Source of the DNA: Paraburkholderia sp.
GTDB taxonomy: Bacteria; Pseudomonadota; Gammaproteobacteria; Burkholderiales; Burkholderiaceae
NCBI GenBank assembly: GCA_004322045.1
Contig: SCRN01000023.1
Coordinates: 186,001 to 250,000 of the forward strand
DNA length: 64,000 bases
Direction: 5' to 3'
Below are positions 28,548 to 37,306 of the stretch, in pieces (position 1 is the stretch's first letter; each line of letters starts with the position of its first letter). The translations under genes were made by a program, and so were the position numbers. The notes beneath the pieces were generated by a model that saw only the letters and a list, made by a program, of their open reading frames with translations, was not told the origin of the DNA and ran no database searches.

Positions 28548-29786
28548 TCAGACGCGCTTGAAGACGAGCGTGCCGTTTGTGCCGCCGAACCCGAACGAGT
28601 TCTTCAACGCGACGTCGATCTTCATGTCCCGCGCCGTGTTCGCGCAGTAATCGAGATCGCACTCGGGGTCTTGATTGAAGAGGTTGATCGTCGGGGGCGA
28701 CACTTGATGATGGACGGCGAGCACCGTAAACACCGATTCGAGCCCGCCCGAGCCGCCAAGCAAGTGGCCCGTCATCGACTTCGTCGAATTGACGACGACC
28801 TTCTTCGCATGCTCGCCAAGCGCGCGCTTGATGCCGGTCGTCTCGGCGAGATCGCCGAGCGGCGTGGACGTGCCGTGCGCGTTGACGTAAGCGACCTCGT
28901 CGCCGTTCATGCGCGCATTGCGCAGCGCCGCGGCCATGCAGCGGCGTGCGCCGTCCCCGTCTTCGAGCGGCGCGGTCATGTGGTACGCATCGGCGCTCAT
29001 GCCGTAACCGGCAACCTCGGCGTAGATCTTCGCGCCGCGCGCCTTCGCATGCTCGTATTCCTCGAGCACCATGACGCCCGCCCCCTCGCCCAGCACGAAG
29101 CCGTCGCGATCCTTATCCCAGGGGCGGCTGGCGGTTGCGGGATCGTCGTTGCGCTGCGACAGCGCGCGCGCCGCGGCGAAGCCGCCGACGCCGAGCGGCG
29201 AAACGGTCGCCTCGGCGCCGCCGGCCAGCATGAAGTCCGCATCGCCGTACTCGATGAGGCGCGCCGCCTCGCCGATACAGTGCAGCCCCGTCGTGCAAGC
29301 CGTGACGATGGCCAGGTTCGGCCCCTTCAGGCCGAACCTCATCGACAGATGGCCCGAGATCATGTTGATGATCGACGCCGGCACGAAGAACGGCGAAATG
29401 CGCCGCGGACCGCGGTTGAGCAGTTCCGTTTGCGTCACTTCGATCAACGGCAGACCACCGATACCCGAGCCCACCACGACGCCGGAGCGCTCCGCGTTGG
29501 CTTCGGTGATTTCGATGCCGCTGTCTTGCATCGCTTGGATGCCGGCCGCCATGCCGTAATGGATGAACGTATCCATGTGGCGGGCTTCTTTGGCCGGCAT
29601 GTAGTCTTCGACGTTAAAGCCTTTTACTTCACCGGCGAAGCGCGTCGAGAAGTTCGTCGCATCGAACTTCGTGATGGTCGCGATGCCGGATTTGCCGGCG
29701 AGCAAATTGGCCCACCCGTCGGCAACATTATTGCCAACAGGCGACACCAGCCCTAAGCCTGTAACAACAACACGGCGACGGCTCAC
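28548..29786 (-). CDS. fabF: Beta-ketoacyl-ACP synthase II
   Basis: Condensing enzyme that elongates acyl-ACP with malonyl-ACP. 412 residues from GTG 29786 ([12 protein letters not shown]), with AAAGGGG about five bases upstream; longer in-frame starts give a non-family leader. The thiolase fold shows the nucleophile Cys164 in VTACTTG and the two histidines in [11 protein letters not shown] and [12 protein letters not shown]. Downstream of acpP, from which it is separated by a strong stem-loop (29821-29864) that probably reduces read-through. Confidence 0.97.
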   Translation of the reverse strand: MSRRRVVVTGLGLVSPVGNNVADGWANLLAGKSGIATITKFDATNFSTRFAGEVKGFNVEDYMPAKEARHMDTFIHYGMAAGIQAMQDSGIEITEANAERSGVVVGSGIGGLPLIEVTQTELLNRGPRRISPFFVPASIINMISGHLSMRFGLKGPNLAIVTACTTGLHCIGEAARLIEYGDADFMLAGGAEATVSPLGVGGFAAARALSQRNDDPATASRPWDKDRDGFVLGEGAGVMVLEEYEHAKARGAKIYAEVAGYGMSADAYHMTAPLEDGDGARRCMAAALRNARMNGDEVAYVNAHGTSTPLGDLAETTGIKRALGEHAKKVVVNSTKSMTGHLLGGSGGLESVFTVLAVHHQVSPPTINLFNQDPECDLDYCANTARDMKIDVALKNSFGFGGTNGTLVFKRV

Positions 29787-29807
29787 GGTAACCCCTTTTT
29801 CCATAAA

Positions 29808-29864
29808 TGACAAAAGCAAAAGCCACAGCGGCCACAGGAAACCGCCCCTGTGAGCCCTGTGGCT
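29808..29864 (-). terminator. Bulged stem-loop with U-rich tail between acpP and fabF (partial terminator/attenuator)
   Basis: On the minus strand AGCCACAG-GGC-CACAGG pairs with CCTGTG-GCC-CTGTGGCT, a 17-bp stem with one bulged base on each side and an 8-base loop (29839-29846). The tail TTTGCTTTTG follows. It starts about 80 bases after the acpP stop and ends about 20 bases before the fabF start. Position and shape suit a leaky terminator that keeps acpP message above fabF message. Confidence 0.7.
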
Positions 29865-29945
29865 AAGAATTCGGCACCAGCATCGGCATCCGACGTGAAA
29901 ACGCGTCAAACGCGGCCAGCGCAAACACGCTAGGCGCGCGAGGCG

Positions 29946-30185
29946 TTATGCCTTGACGTTGGCGCGAGCGTAGTCGATCGCTTGCTGCACCGTCGTGATC
30001 TTTTCCGCTTCCTCGTCCGGAATTTCCATGCCGAACTCGTCTTCCAGCGCCATCACGAGTTCGACCGTGTCGAGCGAGTCCGCACCGAGGTCGTTCACGA
30101 ACGAAGCTTCGTTCTTGATTTCAGCTTCGGCGACGCCCAGTTGTTCTGCGACGATCTTCTTGACGCGCTGTTCGATGTTGTCCAT
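29946..30185 (-). CDS. acpP: Acyl carrier protein
   Basis: 79-residue acidic four-helix protein carrying fatty-acyl chains on 4'-phosphopantetheine at Ser37 of [17 protein letters not shown] lies four bases before the ATG, a strong ribosome site fitting the very high demand for ACP. An extended -10 box lies about 42 bases upstream in the 143-base gap after fabG, so acpP probably has its own promoter in addition to read-through. AcpS (16446-16859) activates it. Confidence 0.98.
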
Positions 30186-30226
30186 TACCCCTCCGAGGGA
30201 AAAAGTTCAAAATTGCAAGTGCGCGC

Positions 30227-30235
30227 ATTTTATCA
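30227..30235 (-). promoter_or_regulatory. Candidate extended -10 promoter of acpP
   Basis: On the minus strand TGATAAAAT forms a TGn-TAAAAT extended -10 element, with no good -35 at 17 bases (TTGACC is present but only 12 bases away). The predicted start is near 30220, giving a leader of about 35 bases before the acpP ATG. Confidence 0.4.
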
Positions 30236-30328
30236 GGTTTGCCTGGTCAAAAAGCGCGCTCAACCAAGGTTCAGGCTTCGCGCAGGAAGCGTTCGGCTAC
30301 CGCCGGCGCGGATGGTAAACGAAATTCG

Positions 30329-31078
30329 TCAAGACATGTACATCCCGCCGTTCACATGCAACGTCGTGCCGGTGATGTAACCGGCCTGCGGCGAAGCGAG
30401 AAAGGCGACGGCATGGCCGATGTCCTCGGGGCTGCCCAGGCGGCCGAGCGGGATTTGCGCCTTGAGCGCGGCCTGCTGCTCTGCAGGCAGCACCTTCGTC
30501 ATATCGGTATCGATAAAGCCCGGCGCCACGCAGTTGACCGTGATGTTGCGGCTGCCGATTTCCCGGGCGAGCGCACGCGTCATGCCCGCCACGCCGGCCT
30601 TGGCGGCCGCGTAATTGGCCTGCCCGGCATTGCCGGCGGAGCCGACGACCGACGTGATGTTGATGATGCGCCCGCCGCGCGCCTTCATCATCGGACGCAG
30701 CACGGCGCGCGAGAGGCGAAACACGGCCTTCAGGTTCGTATCGATGACGGTGTCCCACTCGTCGTCCTTCATGCGCATCGCGAGCTGATCGCGCGTGACG
30801 CCGGCATTGTTGACGAGCACGTTCAAAGCGCCGAATTCTTTGACGAGCGTCTCGATGAGCGCATCGACCGCTTGAGCGTCGTTGACCTGCAGGACGACCC
30901 CGCGCCCGGCCAAGCCTTCGGCCGCCAGCGCTTCGGTGATGCCGGCCGCGCCGGCATCGCTCGTGGCCGTGCCGATGACCGTCGCGCCCTGCCGCGCGAG
31001 CACGAGCGCAATCGCTCGGCCGATGCCGCGCGAGGCGCCCGTCACGAGCGCAACTTGTTTATCGAGAGGTTTTTCCAT
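30329..31078 (-). CDS. fabG: 3-oxoacyl-[ACP] reductase
   Basis: NADPH-dependent short-chain dehydrogenase reducing beta-ketoacyl-ACP in each elongation round. 249 residues: Rossmann TGASRGIG (13-20), NNAG, catalytic Ser/Tyr/Lys in SVVGSAGNAGQANYAAAKAG, and the C-terminal GTTLHVNGGMYM. Start at 31078 (MEKPLDKQVALVTG). It lies 92 bases downstream of fabD. Confidence 0.97.
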   Translation of the reverse strand: MEKPLDKQVALVTGASRGIGRAIALVLARQGATVIGTATSDAGAAGITEALAAEGLAGRGVVLQVNDAQAVDALIETLVKEFGALNVLVNNAGVTRDQLAMRMKDDEWDTVIDTNLKAVFRLSRAVLRPMMKARGGRIINITSVVGSAGNAGQANYAAAKAGVAGMTRALAREIGSRNITVNCVAPGFIDTDMTKVLPAEQQAALKAQIPLGRLGSPEDIGHAVAFLASPQAGYITGTTLHVNGGMYMS

Positions 31079-31170
31079 GATGGTTCGGATGTTCCGCAAC
31101 TACGCGGTGTGTTCGTGCAAATTGCGGTGGTTCTTCATCTCGCCTGACGACAGGCTCGCAAGCTCGCGCA

Positions 31171-32109
31171 TCAAACGCCGACCAGCTTCAGCGTTTCTTC
31201 AAGCGAAGCCGGATCGGTAATCGCCGCCCCGACGAGATTGCCGTCGATGCGCTTGGTCAAACCGGCCAACACTTTACCGGGGCCGCACTCGATCAAATGC
31301 GTGACGCCTTGCGCGGCCATCGCCTGGACGCACTCGACCCAGCGCACGGGCCCGGCGGCCTGGCGCACGAGCGCATCCTTGATGGCGGCCGGCTCCGACA
31401 CGATGGCGACGTCGACATTGTTGACAACGGGAATCTGCGGCACTTTGACGTCGACGCTCGCCAGATACTCGCGCAGGCGGTCGGAAGCCGGCTGAAGCAG
31501 CGAGGAATGAAACGGCGCCGAAACGGGCAGCGGCAGCGCGCGCTTGGCGCCCTTCGCTTTGGCCAGCTCGCAGGCTTTTTCGACGGCAGCCTTGTGCCCC
31601 GCTATCACGACTTGGGCCGGCGCATTGAAGTTGACCGCTTCCACCACCCCGGCGCTTTCGCGCGCCGCTTCCGCACATACCGCGCGAACCGCATCGTCGT
31701 CCAAGCCGAGGATGGCCGCCATGGCGCCAACGCCGACCGGCACGGCAGTTTGCATCGCCTGCGCACGAAAGCGCACGAGCGGCACGGCGTCGCGAAAGGA
31801 CAGCGCGCCGGCGGCAACGAGCGCCGTGTATTCGCCGAGGCTATGACCCGCGACGAGGGCCGGCGCGGCCCCGCCGGCCGCGCGCCAGGCGCGGTACATC
31901 GCATAGGCAGCCGTGAGCATGACCGGCTGAGTGTTCGTGGTGAGATTGAGCTCTTCGGCAGGACCTTCGGCAATCAGCTTGCCGATGTCCTGACCCAGCG
32001 CGTCCGAGGCTTCCTGCAGTGTTTCGCGCACGACCGCGCGATCGGAAAACGCATTGAGCATCCCGACCGACTGCGATCCTTGGCCAGGAAAAACGAACGC
32101 AAATTTCAT
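31171..32109 (-). CDS. fabD: Malonyl-CoA-ACP transacylase
   Basis: Transfers malonyl from CoA to ACP. 312 residues with FPGQGSQSVGM (8-18), nucleophile Ser90 in AGHSLGEY, the catalytic-His segment APFHSSL, and QIPVVNNVD. The start at 32109 follows the fabH stop by 88 bases. Part of the plsX-fabH-fabD-fabG-acpP-fabF series. Confidence 0.97.
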   Translation of the reverse strand: MKFAFVFPGQGSQSVGMLNAFSDRAVVRETLQEASDALGQDIGKLIAEGPAEELNLTTNTQPVMLTAAYAMYRAWRAAGGAAPALVAGHSLGEYTALVAAGALSFRDAVPLVRFRAQAMQTAVPVGVGAMAAILGLDDDAVRAVCAEAARESAGVVEAVNFNAPAQVVIAGHKAAVEKACELAKAKGAKRALPLPVSAPFHSSLLQPASDRLREYLASVDVKVPQIPVVNNVDVAIVSEPAAIKDALVRQAAGPVRWVECVQAMAAQGVTHLIECGPGKVLAGLTKRIDGNLVGAAITDPASLEETLKLVGV

Positions 32110-32197
32110 ATCGTCCCCAAAATGTGAGCTGGTTGGCGCAAGTGGCGCGCACGGCCGCTCCGGCCGACGGCCGGACGCGGCGCTCGCACGCTGCCGA

Positions 32198-33187
32198 TCA
32201 GTAGCGGATGACCGAGGCGCCCCAGGTGAAGCCGCCGCCGACGCCTTCGATGAGCACGTTCTGGCCGCGCTTGATGCGGCCGTCGCGCACGGCGACGTCG
32301 AGTGCGAGCGGGATCGAGGCCGCCGACGTATTGCCGTGTTCGCCGACGGTGACGATCATGCGTTCTTGCGGCACGCCGAGCTTGCGGCAGGTGTGCGACA
32401 TGATACGGATATTGGCTTGGTGCGGAATTAGCCAATCGACCTGGTCGGCCGACAGATTGGCTTTGTGGAGCGCCTCGACAGCAACCTTCTCCAGCACGTT
32501 GACGGCCAACTTGAATACCGCTTGCCCATCCATATGAAGGAACGCGCTACCCGCGACGACCCCTCGATTGACGTGGCCCGGCGTACAAAGAATGCTGGCG
32601 TAGCTGCCGTCCGCGTGGAGCGCGCTCGCGAGCACGCCCGGCTCATCGGACGCTTGCAAGATCACCGCGCCCGCGCCGTCGCCGAACAACACGCAGGTGG
32701 TGCGATCGTTGAAATCGAGAATGCGCGAGAAGGTCTCGGCGCCGACGATGAGCGCCGTGCGATGCTGCCCGCTGCGGATCAGGGCGTCGACGGTCGCGAC
32801 AGCGTAGGCGAAGCCCGCGCATACGGCCTGGATGTCGAACGCGGCGCCGCCATTCTTGATTTGCAGTTTGTCCTGCAACAAGCAAGCGGTGCTCGGAAAC
32901 ACGAAATCGGGCGTGGAGGTCGCGACGACGATCAAATCGATGGCTTGCGGATCGATGTCGGCCGCTTCGATGGCGCGCTGCGCCGCGGCGAGCGCAAGCT
33001 CGCTCGTCGTCATATCGGGGCCGGCGAAATGCCGCGCGTGAATGCCCGTGCGCGCGACGATCCATTCGTCGCTGGTCTCGATGCCGCGCTCGGCAAGGCG
33101 ATCGGCGAGCGCTTGATTCGTAACGCGGTCGGGCGGCAGATAGCTGCCGGTGCCGAGCACGCGCGAGTAGATAGTCGATTGAGCCAT
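32198..33187 (-). CDS. fabH: Beta-ketoacyl-ACP synthase III
   Basis: Initiates fatty-acid synthesis by condensing acetyl-CoA with malonyl-ACP. 329 residues with Cys123 in [13 protein letters not shown], the His of [10 protein letters not shown] and the Asn of [12 protein letters not shown]. The ATG follows the plsX TAA with no gap (TAAATG), indicating tight coupling. Confidence 0.97.
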   Translation of the reverse strand: MAQSTIYSRVLGTGSYLPPDRVTNQALADRLAERGIETSDEWIVARTGIHARHFAGPDMTTSELALAAAQRAIEAADIDPQAIDLIVVATSTPDFVFPSTACLLQDKLQIKNGGAAFDIQAVCAGFAYAVATVDALIRSGQHRTALIVGAETFSRILDFNDRTTCVLFGDGAGAVILQASDEPGVLASALHADGSYASILCTPGHVNRGVVAGSAFLHMDGQAVFKLAVNVLEKVAVEALHKANLSADQVDWLIPHQANIRIMSHTCRKLGVPQERMIVTVGEHGNTSAASIPLALDVAVRDGRIKRGQNVLIEGVGGGFTWGASVIRY

Positions 33188-34291
33188 TTATGCTTTCGGA
33201 GATACCGCGGCGTAGGGCTCGGCCGGACGGCCGGCGAGATTCGCGTGACCGGCGCCGCCCGCATCCCGCGCTACTTGCGCGAGCGGGGCAGCATTATCTT
33301 GCATCGCTCGCGCCAGGCGTTCGAGGACGCCATTTTTGACGGCATCATACCCGCGTTTGATGGCCCACTCAAACGCATAGGCATCGGCCGAACCGTGGCT
33401 CTTGATCACGAGCCCCCGCAAACCGAGCAACGCCGCGCCGTTGTACTGGCGGTGATCGACGCGCTTCTTGAAGCGCAACAACACGGGCATCGCCAGCAAC
33501 GCCATCAGCTTGGTCAGCACAGAGCGACCGAACTCTTCGCGGATGATCTCGGAGAGCATCTGCGCCAAACCTTCCGACGTTTTGAGCGCAACGTTGCCGA
33601 CGAAGCCGTCGCACACGATGACGTCGACGGTGCCCTTGTAGATATCGTTGCCCTCGACGTTACCGCGAAAATTGAGCGTGCTCGCGCGCAACAGCTCGCC
33701 TGCGCGCTTGATGGTCTCGTTGCCTTTGATGACTTCTTCGCCGATGTTCAACAGACCGATCGTAGGACGATCCTTGCCCTCGAGCGCGGAGACGAGCGCA
33801 TGCCCCATCTCGGCGAACTGCAGCAAATGCTGCGGCTCGCAATCGACGTTCGCGCCGAGATCGAGCATCATCGTGTAGCCGCGCGAATTGGGCAGAGGCG
33901 AGGCGATCGCCGGCCGCTCGATACCGGTGAGCGTCTTGAGCACGTAACGCGATACGGCCATCAGCGCGCCGGTATTGCCCGCCGAAATGCAGGCCTGCGC
34001 CGCCTCGTCCTTCACGAGGTTCAGCGCAACGCGCATCGACGAATCCTTCTTTTTGCGCAATGCGACTTCGACCGGATCGTCCATGGCGACCACCTCGGAC
34101 GCCGGCACGACCGTCAGCGCGCGCTCATCGAGCGCCTTGCATTTCTTCAGTTGAGCACGAATCGGAGCTTCGAGGCCGACCAGCATCAGCTCGGCGTCGG
34201 CATGCAAACGAACGAAGCTGACGGCAGCGGGAACGGTCACGGCCGGGCCGTGGTCGCCTCCCATGCAATCTATCGTGAGCTTTATGGTCAT
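33188..34291 (-). CDS. plsX: Phosphate acyltransferase PlsX
   Basis: Makes acyl-phosphate from acyl-ACP, feeding PlsY in phospholipid synthesis. 367 residues starting [15 protein letters not shown], the family N-terminus. Further blocks are [31 protein letters not shown] and [12 protein letters not shown] 27-residue in-frame upstream extension is not conserved-looking. Unlike many genomes, rpmF is separated from plsX by 382 bases that include a terminator, so plsX probably has its own promoter. Confidence 0.96.
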   Translation of the reverse strand: MTIKLTIDCMGGDHGPAVTVPAAVSFVRLHADAELMLVGLEAPIRAQLKKCKALDERALTVVPASEVVAMDDPVEVALRKKKDSSMRVALNLVKDEAAQACISAGNTGALMAVSRYVLKTLTGIERPAIASPLPNSRGYTMMLDLGANVDCEPQHLLQFAEMGHALVSALEGKDRPTIGLLNIGEEVIKGNETIKRAGELLRASTLNFRGNVEGNDIYKGTVDVIVCDGFVGNVALKTSEGLAQMLSEIIREEFGRSVLTKLMALLAMPVLLRFKKRVDHRQYNGAALLGLRGLVIKSHGSADAYAFEWAIKRGYDAVKNGVLERLARAMQDNAAPLAQVARDAGGAGHANLAGRPAEPYAAVSPKA

Positions 34292-34673
34292 GGACTGCGA
34301 CGAATGTTCAGGCGCTGTGCACAGAGCCGGAGCCAGCGCTGACCCGCTGGTTCCAGTCCGAGCGCACAGCATGGGACCGGAGTAAGCGCGCCGCGGCGCG
34401 CCGAATCAGGGGCCGAGGCGCCTGGCCGGCTGCGACCGGGGCACCCGCTCGCGCTTGCGATGCCGCGAAGCATGGGACCCGCGCAAGCCGAAGCGCGAGC
34501 GCTCGTCCAGCGCGAAGCGCGGACCCGAAACGAGGCCCCGATGCACGAATTCCGGACGACGCAAAAAAGCGGCAGTTGAATGCCGCCTTTTCTGTTCGAG
34601 CCGGAAGGATGCCCAGCAAGCTGCTTGTCGCGCACAGATCCACCGGATACGGCGGCGCCGCGCGCCGATGCAC
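34292..34673. other. 382-base gap between rpmF and plsX: terminator and 16-bp palindrome
   Basis: Contains the rpmF terminator (34563-34591), a perfect 16-bp palindrome GCGCGCCGCGGCGCGC at 34386-34401, about 95 bases before the plsX ATG, and a repeated AGCATGGGACC (near 34368 and 34469). The open frames through it are Arg/Ala-rich on all strands and look like GC-biased noise. No clear -10/-35 pair was found for plsX. Confidence 0.6.
34563..34591 (-). terminator. Intrinsic terminator after rpmF
   Basis: On the minus strand AAAAGGCGGCA, loop TTCAAC, TGCCGCTTTTTT. The stem has a GCGGCA/TGCCGC core, a G-U pair and four A-U pairs, ending in six T. It lies about 80 bases after the rpmF stop. Confidence 0.82.
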
Positions 34674-34853
34674 TTAGTCGTTCTTCGTCTTGATGATTTT
34701 CTTGCCGCGATAATAGCCGTTCGGGCTGATATGGTGGCGCATATGCACTTCGCCCGTGCTCGGCTCGACCGCGAGCGGCGTCGTGGCCAGGAAATCGTGC
34801 GAGCGGTGCATGCCACGCTTGGACGGCGACTTCTTGTTTTGCTGGACTGCCAT
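34674..34853 (-). CDS. rpmF: 50S ribosomal protein L32
   Basis: 59 residues starting [20 protein letters not shown], the standard L32 N-terminus; the last residues [14 protein letters not shown] are typical. The zinc-binding cysteines of some L32 proteins are absent (C-minus form). AGGAG lies upstream of the ATG. Follows yceD in the usual yceD-rpmF order and ends at a terminator. Confidence 0.98.
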   Translation of the reverse strand: MAVQQNKKSPSKRGMHRSHDFLATTPLAVEPSTGEVHMRHHISPNGYYRGKKIIKTKND

Positions 34854-34952
34854 GGTAACTCCTAAAAATTTTCCGGATTCTAACACAGCCCGATCGGCGT
34901 AACGCCAGTGGCCAAACGGCCCGCGCGCCGCATCGTGCTACTCATGCAACGA

Positions 34953-35615
34953 TCAAAGTTTCTCGCCGCCGTCGCCGCCGCGCTTGAGCGCTTCCAGCGC
35001 AGCGAACGGATTGGGCTTGCCGGCGTCGTCACCCGGCTGCGCACCGCCCGGCGACTGCGGCTCGTCCTCGCCTTCGGCCAAGTCGACGGCATACTCGCCG
35101 GCCGCGCCCGAGACGAGACTCTCGTGCACGTCAGGACAGACGTCGTGCTTCGGCACGAGCGGCAACGACAGCAGCAGCTCTTCCTCGATCAGTTCGACGA
35201 GATCGAATTGGCGCGAACCGACGATCACATCGAGCTCCTCCTCGTCGAGGGGGAATTCCTCGGCTTGCGCTTCGGTCGCCACGATTCGGTACGCCGCCTC
35301 GATGTCGAACGGCTGCTCGTAAGGCGCGAGGCAGCGCTGACATTCGAGCCAGGCCGCCCCGTGCAACGCCAGCCTCAAATAAGGCTGCGCCGCCTCGGTG
35401 CCGTCGTCTTGCAACTCGGGCTGCGTCGAGCCTTCCGCCTGCCACGTAAATAACGTGTCGCGATCTGGCGCGCCCGCCGGGACTTCGTTTAACATGCGCG
35501 GCAGTTGCGAGAGACGTACCGCACCGGCAGCCTGGCGGCTGCTGCGCGCAAATTCGAACACGTCGAACGCATGCGGATCGATCAGCCCGCTAGCCTTGCC
35601 GGAATGTTGGGACAT
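34953..35615 (-). CDS. yceD: DUF177-family protein, 23S rRNA accumulation protein YceD
   Basis: 220-residue acidic protein of the YceD/DUF177 family, needed in E. coli and plants for normal 23S rRNA accumulation. It has the CxxC-like WLECQRCLAPYEQPF segment and DVHESLVSG with Cys at CPDV. GAGGAG lies five bases before ATG 35615, which decides the start (MSQHSGKASGLIDP) over a longer frame. First gene of the twenty-gene minus-strand series, 99 bases before rpmF and divergent from maf. Confidence 0.92.
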   Translation of the reverse strand: MSQHSGKASGLIDPHAFDVFEFARSSRQAAGAVRLSQLPRMLNEVPAGAPDRDTLFTWQAEGSTQPELQDDGTEAAQPYLRLALHGAAWLECQRCLAPYEQPFDIEAAYRIVATEAQAEEFPLDEEELDVIVGSRQFDLVELIEEELLLSLPLVPKHDVCPDVHESLVSGAAGEYAVDLAEGEDEPQSPGGAQPGDDAGKPNPFAALEALKRGGDGGEKL

Positions 35616-35875
35616 ATTGACTCCTCGCTTCCGCTCAAGCAGCCGTGTGCAGAGCGGCTGTTTAGTCAGCAGAGCCAGCAGCGTTTGCTTTGGCCCACCG
35701 CTTTTGGCCCACCGCTCTTGGCCCTGTCCGTCTGCCGGCCCGTTTGTCGATCCGGCCACGAAAAGCCCGACACTATATTCGATTTACCGTTACCAGTCAA
35801 TCACTTAAACGATCCGATGCGAACCTCCGGGCACGACTCGCTGGTTCGCCCCGGCCCTAATTCCCGCGTACGACC

Positions 35876-36493
35876 ATGCTCGATTCCCACACCCGGCCAT
35901 GCCGGCTGATTCTCGCCTCCAGTTCGCCCTATCGCCGTTCGCTTCTCGAGCGGCTGCGCATCCCGTTCGACGTTAGCGTGCCGGACGTGGACGAAACGCC
36001 GCACCCGGGCGAAGCGCCTGCCGACACGGCGCTTCGGCTCGCGCAAGCAAAGGCGCGCGCCGTCGCCGCACGCGAGGCGGCCGAGCCCGTGCTCGTCATC
36101 GGTTCCGATCAGGTGGCCACGTTCGACGGCCTTCAAATCGGCAAGCCCGGTACGCACGAAAAAGCGCTGCAGCAACTGCGGGCCATGCGCAACCGTATCG
36201 TCGAATTCCATAGCGCCTTGTGTCTGTTCGATAGCGCGCGAGGCCTCGCGCAAACGGAAGACATCGTTACGCGCGTGCGCTTTCGCGATCTGCCCGATGC
36301 GGAGCTCGACGCCTACTTGCGCGCCGAAACGCCTTATGACGTGGCGGGCAGCGCCAAATCCGAGGGCTTGGGCATCGCGCTGCTGGACGCGATCGAATCG
36401 GACGATCCGACCGCGCTCGTCGGGCTGCCGCTGATTGCACTCACGCGCATGCTCCGAGCGGCCGGCTATCCGCTGCTAGGAGGCGCACGATGA
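35876..36493 (+). CDS. Maf/YceF-type nucleotide pyrophosphatase (likely 7-methyl-GTP)
   Basis: 205-residue Maf-like protein that hydrolyses non-canonical nucleoside triphosphates. LILASSSPYRRSLLERL, DVDETPHPGE, GSDQVATFDG and AKSEGLGIALLDAIESDDPTALVGLPL are all present. Next to yceD and rpmF this is the YceF (m7GTP) subgroup, supported by the LVGLPLIAL ending; the assignment within Maf subfamilies is by context. Its TGA overlaps the next ATG (36490-36493). Confidence 0.9.
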   Translation: MLDSHTRPCRLILASSSPYRRSLLERLRIPFDVSVPDVDETPHPGEAPADTALRLAQAKARAVAAREAAEPVLVIGSDQVATFDGLQIGKPGTHEKALQQLRAMRNRIVEFHSALCLFDSARGLAQTEDIVTRVRFRDLPDAELDAYLRAETPYDVAGSAKSEGLGIALLDAIESDDPTALVGLPLIALTRMLRAAGYPLLGGAR

Positions 36494-37212
36494 GCGGTGT
36501 GCTCTATTTGATTCCGAACGCGCTTGGCGAAGGCGACGCCGCGGCGCTCGCGACCGTGCTACCCGCTAGCGTCATGGCGCGCGCCGCCTCGCTCGGTTAT
36601 TTCGTCGGCGAGAACGCGAAGAGCACGCGCGCGTTCCTCAAACGCGTCGGCGTCGCTCGGCCGATTCAAGAGATCGACATTCGCGAACTGAACGTCAACA
36701 CGCCGCCCGCCGAAATCAAGGCGCTGCTCGCGCCGATCTTGGCGGGCGCTGACGGCGCTCTCTTGTCCGAGGCCGGCTGCCCGGCGGTGGCGGATCCGGG
36801 CGCGCTGCTCGTGCGCCGCGCGCACGAGCACGGGGTCAAGGTCGTGCCGCTCGTGGGGCCGAGTTCGATTCTGCTGGCCCTCATGGCCTCGGGCCTCGAC
36901 GGTCAAAGGTTCGCATTTCACGGCTATCTGCCCGTCGATCCGGCCGAACGGACGAAGACTGTGCGCGAGCTGGAACAACGCTCGCGCAAAGGACGGGAAA
37001 CCCAGATCTTCATCGAGACGCCGTACCGCAACCGCACTTTGCTCGATGCGCTTGTCGCGACCTGCGCGCCCTCGACGCTGCTCACGGTGGCCGTCGATCT
37101 GACGTTGGAGTCGGAGCGAATCGCCACCCGCACAGCCAGTGATTGGAAGAAACACGCAGGCACATTCGACATGCACAAACGCCCGGCAATCTTTCTGATA
37201 CTGGCGAACTGA
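36490..37212 (+). CDS. SAM-dependent methyltransferase, tetrapyrrole methylase (RsmI-like) family
   Basis: 240 residues with the LSEAGCPAVADPGALLVRRAHEHGVKVVPLVGPSSILLALMASG core that binds S-adenosylmethionine in RsmI (16S rRNA C1402 2'-O-methyltransferase) and cobalamin-pathway enzymes, and ETPYRNRTLLDAL. It lacks the N-terminal 'TLYVVATPIGNLxD' of true RsmI (here VLYLIPNALGEGDA), so it is a paralog of unknown substrate commonly paired with maf in beta-proteobacteria. ATGA overlap with maf. Confidence 0.85.
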   Translation: MSGVLYLIPNALGEGDAAALATVLPASVMARAASLGYFVGENAKSTRAFLKRVGVARPIQEIDIRELNVNTPPAEIKALLAPILAGADGALLSEAGCPAVADPGALLVRRAHEHGVKVVPLVGPSSILLALMASGLDGQRFAFHGYLPVDPAERTKTVRELEQRSRKGRETQIFIETPYRNRTLLDALVATCAPSTLLTVAVDLTLESERIATRTASDWKKHAGTFDMHKRPAIFLILAN

Positions 37213-37306
37213 CGCCAAGAGACGGAGCGGCCGGCGCCAATCGCTTTCGGTGGCGTGAAGCCGGAGCGCACCGGGGCATGGCCGCAACGATGCGCGTCCG
37301 GTCGCA

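Noticed and set aside
30223-30252. TTGACC as -35 for acpP
   Set aside because: Spacing to TAAAAT is only 12 bases; the extended -10 alone is a better reading.
34308-34816. Arg/Ala-rich frames between plsX and rpmF
   Set aside because: Overlap each other on several frames and cross the rpmF gene and its terminator; no ribosome site.
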